Positions 25,657-28,603 of a stretch of DNA of 28,603 nt are shown one piece after another. Source of the DNA: Draconibacterium sp. (GTDB lineage Bacteria; Bacteroidota; Bacteroidia; Bacteroidales; Prolixibacteraceae); the NCBI GenBank assembly GCA_027011835.1, contig JALUZN010000204.1, forward strand, positions 1-28,603, read 5' to 3'. A program made the translations under genes and the position numbers. A model generated the notes under the pieces. That model saw nothing but the letters and a program-made list of their open reading frames with translations, was not told the origin of the DNA and did no database searches. How positions within the stretch are numbered: position 1 is the stretch's first letter; each line of letters opens with the position of its first letter.

Positions 25657-25664
25657 TAAATTTG
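25657..25664 (+). promoter_or_regulatory. -7 box of pruA
   Basis: TAAATTTG followed by CA matches TAnnTTTG 31 nt before the pruA ATG. A TTG at 25628-25630 is 26 nt upstream, longer than the usual spacing, so the -33 element is uncertain. A 12-nt direct repeat, CTGATATTTGTT, occurs at 25538-25549 and 25621-25632 within the same divergent region. Confidence 0.45.
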
Positions 25665-25695
25665 CAATAGAAAAAATAAATTAAAACTATAAGTT

Positions 25696-27333
25696 ATGGC
25701 AAAAGGATTTTTTAATGTGCCGGTTGCAAAAAACGAACCCATTTTAAGTTATGCACCGGGAACTCCTGAAAGAGCGGAGTTGAAAGCAATGATTAATGAG
25801 TTGCGCTCGAAAGAGGTTGAATTGCCAATGGTAATTGGTGGAAATGAAGTTTTTACCGACCGTAAGATAAGAATGTTTCCGCCCCATGAAATTGAACATA
25901 CTTTAGGTTATTACAACCAAGGCGATGCAAGTCATGTTGAAATGGCAATCGATGCAGCTCTTGCTGCCAAAGAAGATTGGGCAAATTTGTCGTGGCAACA
26001 TCGTGCTTCAATTTTTCTAAAAGCTGCCGATTTATTGTCGGGGCCGTATCGTGCAAAAATTAATGCTGCAACAATGCTGGGGCAGTCGAAAAATGCATTT
26101 CAGGCCGAAATTGACGCAGCTTGCGAACTGGCCGATTTTTTCCGTTTCGGGGTACAGGTAATGACCGACATTTATAAAATTCAACCCGAGTCGGCCAAGG
26201 GAATGTGGAACTACAACGAGTACCGTCCGTTGGAAGGATTTGTATTTGCACTCACTCCGTTTAACTTTACGTCGATTGCCGGGAACTTACCTGCAGCACC
26301 TGCATTAATGGGAAATGTTGTGGTTTGGAAACCTTCGAAAACAGCTTCTTATTCGGCCGGCGTAATTATGGAGATTTTTAAAGAGGCCGGACTGCCCGAC
26401 GGAGTAATTAACCTTGTTTATGCTCCGGGACCGGTGGTTGCCGATGTTGTGCTAACACATCGCGAGTTTGCAGGAATTCACTTTACCGGTTCAACCGAAG
26501 TGTTCCAAAGTATTTGGAAAAAAATTGGTGATAATATTTATAAATACAAATCGTATCCGCGAATTGTTGGCGAAACCGGAGGTAAAGATTTTATTTTTGC
26601 CGATAATACTGTTGACCCGCAAACTTTGGCTGTTGCAATGTTGCGCGGAGCATTCGAATATCAGGGGCAAAAATGCTCGGCAGCTTCGCGGGCTTATATT
26701 CCTAAAAGTTTGTGGCCCGAAACCAAAGCAATTCTAAGCCGCGAACTGGCCACTGTAAAAATGGGGGCACCCGAAGATTTTACCAACTTTATTAATGCGG
26801 TCATCGACGAGCCTTCGTTCGAAAAATTAAAAGGCTATATCGATAATGCAAAAGCCGATGAAGATGCTGATGTAATTTTGGGTGGAAAATGCGATAAATC
26901 GGTTGGCTATTTTATTGAACCAACAGTTATTGAAGCGAAAAAGACCGATTACATAACAATGAAAGAGGAGCTGTTTGGGCCGGTTTTAACCGTTTATGTT
27001 TACGAAGATGATAAACTCGACGAAACACTCGAGATTCTCGACAATACCTCTATATATGCATTAACCGGAGCAGTACTTTCAAACAACCGGTACAATATCG
27101 AGAAGATTACAAAACGCCTGAGCAATGCCGCCGGTAATTTCTATATTAACGATAAGCCAACCGGAGCAGTTGTGGGGCAACAACCATTTGGCGGAGCTCG
27201 CGGGTCGGGTACCGACGATAAAGCAGGTTCTATTTTTAACTTTTTGCGTTGGACAGCAATTCGTACAATTAAAGAAACTTTTGTACCGCCGGTAAACTAT
27301 ACTTATCCAAATTTTCAACCCGATGAGGAGTAG
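25696..27333 (+). CDS. pruA: L-glutamate gamma-semialdehyde (P5C) dehydrogenase
   Basis: NAD-dependent oxidation of glutamate semialdehyde to glutamate, the second step of proline catabolism; cytoplasmic. The 545 aa match the stand-alone P5CDH type found in Bacteroidota and mitochondria. Catalytic Cys327 is in GQKCSAASR, the general base Glu293 in VGETGGKD and the oxyanion-hole Asn190 in LTPFNF. The NAD-binding segments VVWKPSKTA and FTGSTEVF are in place, and the C-terminal QQPFGGARGSGTDDKAG is characteristic of P5CDH. It starts with ATG. No proline dehydrogenase gene is adjacent. It ends with a strong terminator, so it is a single-gene unit. Confidence 0.94.
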   Translation: MAKGFFNVPVAKNEPILSYAPGTPERAELKAMINELRSKEVELPMVIGGNEVFTDRKIRMFPPHEIEHTLGYYNQGDASHVEMAIDAALAAKEDWANLSWQHRASIFLKAADLLSGPYRAKINAATMLGQSKNAFQAEIDAACELADFFRFGVQVMTDIYKIQPESAKGMWNYNEYRPLEGFVFALTPFNFTSIAGNLPAAPALMGNVVVWKPSKTASYSAGVIMEIFKEAGLPDGVINLVYAPGPVVADVVLTHREFAGIHFTGSTEVFQSIWKKIGDNIYKYKSYPRIVGETGGKDFIFADNTVDPQTLAVAMLRGAFEYQGQKCSAASRAYIPKSLWPETKAILSRELATVKMGAPEDFTNFINAVIDEPSFEKLKGYIDNAKADEDADVILGGKCDKSVGYFIEPTVIEAKKTDYITMKEELFGPVLTVYVYEDDKLDETLEILDNTSIYALTGAVLSNNRYNIEKITKRLSNAAGNFYINDKPTGAVVGQQPFGGARGSGTDDKAGSIFNFLRWTAIRTIKETFVPPVNYTYPNFQPDEE

Positions 27334-27383
27334 AAAAACCTTGTGGTTAACGTATTGAAACAAATAAACTGCACGATGTTTAT

Positions 27384-27419
27384 AAAAAGGGAGTCAACTT
27401 GTTCGACTCCCTTTTTTTT
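27384..27419 (+). terminator. Rho-independent terminator of pruA
   Basis: Stem GGGAGTC (27389-27395) with GACTCCC (27405-27411), preceded by an A-run that can pair with the following T8 tract (27412-27419). Part of the loop can also pair with one bulge. It starts about 50 nt past the pruA stop and is the clearest terminator in the window. Confidence 0.85.
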
Positions 27420-27434
27420 GCGTACTATTAATTT

Positions 27435-27442
27435 TATCTTTG
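27435..27442 (+). promoter_or_regulatory. -7 box of the ftsB-like gene
   Basis: TATCTTTG matches TAnnTTTG and ends 10 nt before ATG 27453, implying a nearly leaderless transcript. The TTTG at the end of the pruA terminator is only 14 nt upstream, too close for a standard -33 element. Confidence 0.4.
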
Positions 27443-27452
27443 TCGGATAATT

Positions 27453-27770
27453 ATGGTTTTAAAGAACAAAAATATAAAGGAGAAGGTTTCAAAAGTGTCG
27501 AGCTATAAATACATTATAGTCACAGTTTTGTTTTTTGTCTGGATTATTTTTTTCGATGAAAATTCCATTGTTACTCATCAGCAGAACAAACAGCGTCTGC
27601 AAGAACTTCTTCAGCAAAAAGAGTATTACAAAGAGCGTATTAAATCGGACAAGCAAAAATTGAAAGATCTGAATTCGGGAATGAAAGAACTTGAGAAATT
27701 TGCCCGCGAGCAGTACTACATGTCGAAATCCGATGAAGATGTATTTATTGTTGTTGAGGAGAAGAAATAA
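27453..27770 (+). CDS. FtsB/DivIC-like septum formation protein
   Basis: A 105-aa bitopic membrane protein of the DivIC/FtsB family, expected to join FtsL/FtsQ in the divisome. It has a basic N-terminus, one helix at about residues 19-35 (YIIVTVLFFVWIIFF), a coiled coil at about 42-82 rich in Gln, Lys and Glu, and the family's end block LEKFAREQYYMSKSDEDVFIVVEE. The last part matches the 'AREKYYMKK..ED.F' signature of Bacteroidota members. The usual partner gene eno, often next to ftsB elsewhere, is not present. It starts with ATG after a -7 box and is followed after 68 nt by the YqgE-family gene. Confidence 0.87.
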   Translation: MVLKNKNIKEKVSKVSSYKYIIVTVLFFVWIIFFDENSIVTHQQNKQRLQELLQQKEYYKERIKSDKQKLKDLNSGMKELEKFAREQYYMSKSDEDVFIVVEEKK

Positions 27771-27838
27771 ACGGATTTTTCTTTTGAATTTTATGTAACT
27801 ATTTGATTGATAGTTAAAATTTCATATCTTGCTTTATT

Positions 27839-28429
27839 ATGAAAGAGAATCTCGACATATTCAAAATTAAAACGAACAATATTCCTCCCCAAAAAGGAAG
27901 GGTTTTAATTGCCGAGCCTTTTTTGCCGGGTAGTTATTTTAGCCGCTCGGTTGTTTTATTGGTGTCGCATAGCCCAAAAGGGTCGGTGGGTTTTATTCTG
28001 AATAAAGAGATTGATTTTGAGATTCAGGATGTTTTTCCCGATTTTCCCGATTTTCCTGCTTCGGTTTTTTTAGGAGGCCCCGTCTCTACCGATTCAATAT
28101 ATTACCTGCATAAACTGGGGAAACAACTTCCGGGAAGTATAAATGTTATGGGAAATTTGTTTTGGGGTGGCGATTTCGATGTGCTGAAATCTCAAATATC
28201 GGCAGGAGTTGTTCACCCGTCCGACATTCATTTTTTCCTTGGCTATTCGGGGTGGGAAGCCGGACAACTGGAAGCTGAATTAAAGGAAGATTCGTGGCTG
28301 GTAACCGATGTTGACGAAGAGACAATAATGCGCGAATTTAGTGACGACTCGTGGGCAAAGTTTGTACGAAAAGCAGGAAATCAGTACTCTATTTGGGAAC
28401 ATTTTCCCGAAAATCCTTCGCTGAATTAG
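27839..28429 (+). CDS. YqgE/AlgH family protein (UPF0301)
   Basis: A 196-aa cytoplasmic protein of the YqgE/AlgH family, of unknown biochemical role; AlgH was linked to alginate control in Pseudomonas but the mechanism is unsettled. The family signatures GRVLIAEPFLPGSYFSRSVVLL, GSVGFILNK, FLGGPVSTDSIYYLH and the GYSGWEAGQLEAEL block are all present. Length is normal. It starts with ATG; TATCTTGC about 20 nt upstream is a possible weak -7 box. The remaining 174 bp of the window after it are AT-rich and show no gene. Confidence 0.92.
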   Translation: MKENLDIFKIKTNNIPPQKGRVLIAEPFLPGSYFSRSVVLLVSHSPKGSVGFILNKEIDFEIQDVFPDFPDFPASVFLGGPVSTDSIYYLHKLGKQLPGSINVMGNLFWGGDFDVLKSQISAGVVHPSDIHFFLGYSGWEAGQLEAELKEDSWLVTDVDEETIMREFSDDSWAKFVRKAGNQYSIWEHFPENPSLN

Positions 28430-28603
28430 AGCGTATTCTCAATCCAAATAGGTTTTCGGGCCACCAGTGTACAAAGCAGCCATTAAAAAACACCTTAAAA
28501 ACATTCCAAAAAACATAAAAAGGAAACCCTAGTTCTATAACATTTATTCTATGCTGTATAACATTAAAACATATGTATGCCTATTATGCGCTGTATGCCA
28601 GCC

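Noticed and set aside
1..28603. CRISPR array, prophage, transposon or defence island
   Set aside because: There are no regularly spaced direct repeats with unique spacers, no transposase, integrase, restriction or toxin-antitoxin genes. The repeats seen are short intergenic elements.

Overview
The window looks like ordinary chromosome from a member of the Bacteroidota, most likely the Marinilabiliales/Prolixibacteraceae part of Bacteroidia. This is an inference from several features: start sites preceded by TAnnTTTG boxes rather than strong Shine-Dalgarno sequences, many lipobox lipoproteins, a secreted sulfatase pair, a PASTA-RluD-Ddl operon, futalosine-route menaquinone synthesis, and the type of dispersed intergenic repeats. 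About 21 protein genes are supported. One of them (rpmH) is only 52 codons, and one sulfatase is split by a single-base frameshift. I see no tRNA, rRNA, CRISPR array, transposase, phage gene or recognisable defence system.

Layout. 1-5 kb: miaA (tRNA modification), an acyl-ACP thioesterase, map (methionine aminopeptidase), then about 700 bp of gene-free, strongly structured sequence, then a PLP aminotransferase. 5-7.3 kb: a small four-helix membrane protein, then a two-gene unit of a HAD phosphatase and an EEP-family lipoprotein. 7.5-10.4 kb: a tight minus-strand operon of a PASTA membrane protein, an RluD-type pseudouridine synthase and D-Ala-D-Ala ligase, linking cell wall and ribosome maturation. 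10.5-12 kb: mqnE and rpmH; rpmH has its own promoter and terminator. 12.1-14.5 kb: a sensor kinase and response regulator overlapping by ATGA, followed by a half-length TauE/SafE permease. 14.7-19.9 kb: a lipoprotein of unknown function, a small-molecule kinase of the APH fold, and a 973-aa FAD/Fe-S dehydrogenase. 19.95-23.1 kb: two type I sulfatases in tandem; the downstream one is frameshifted at an A8 run. 23.4-25.5 kb: an orphan six-helix, two-PAS histidine kinase. 25.7-28.4 kb: pruA (proline/glutamate catabolism) with a clear terminator, an FtsB/DivIC-like division protein, and a YqgE/AlgH family protein.

Most genes are housekeeping and the window reads as a mosaic of short operons. The parts that are hardest to explain lie between genes: a structured element at about 3.18-3.44 kb, mosaic REP-like hairpins sharing an 18-nt core, and two separate arrays of degenerate heptamers. 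The other point worth a second look is the sulfatase frameshift. I did not find a convincing new multi-gene system.
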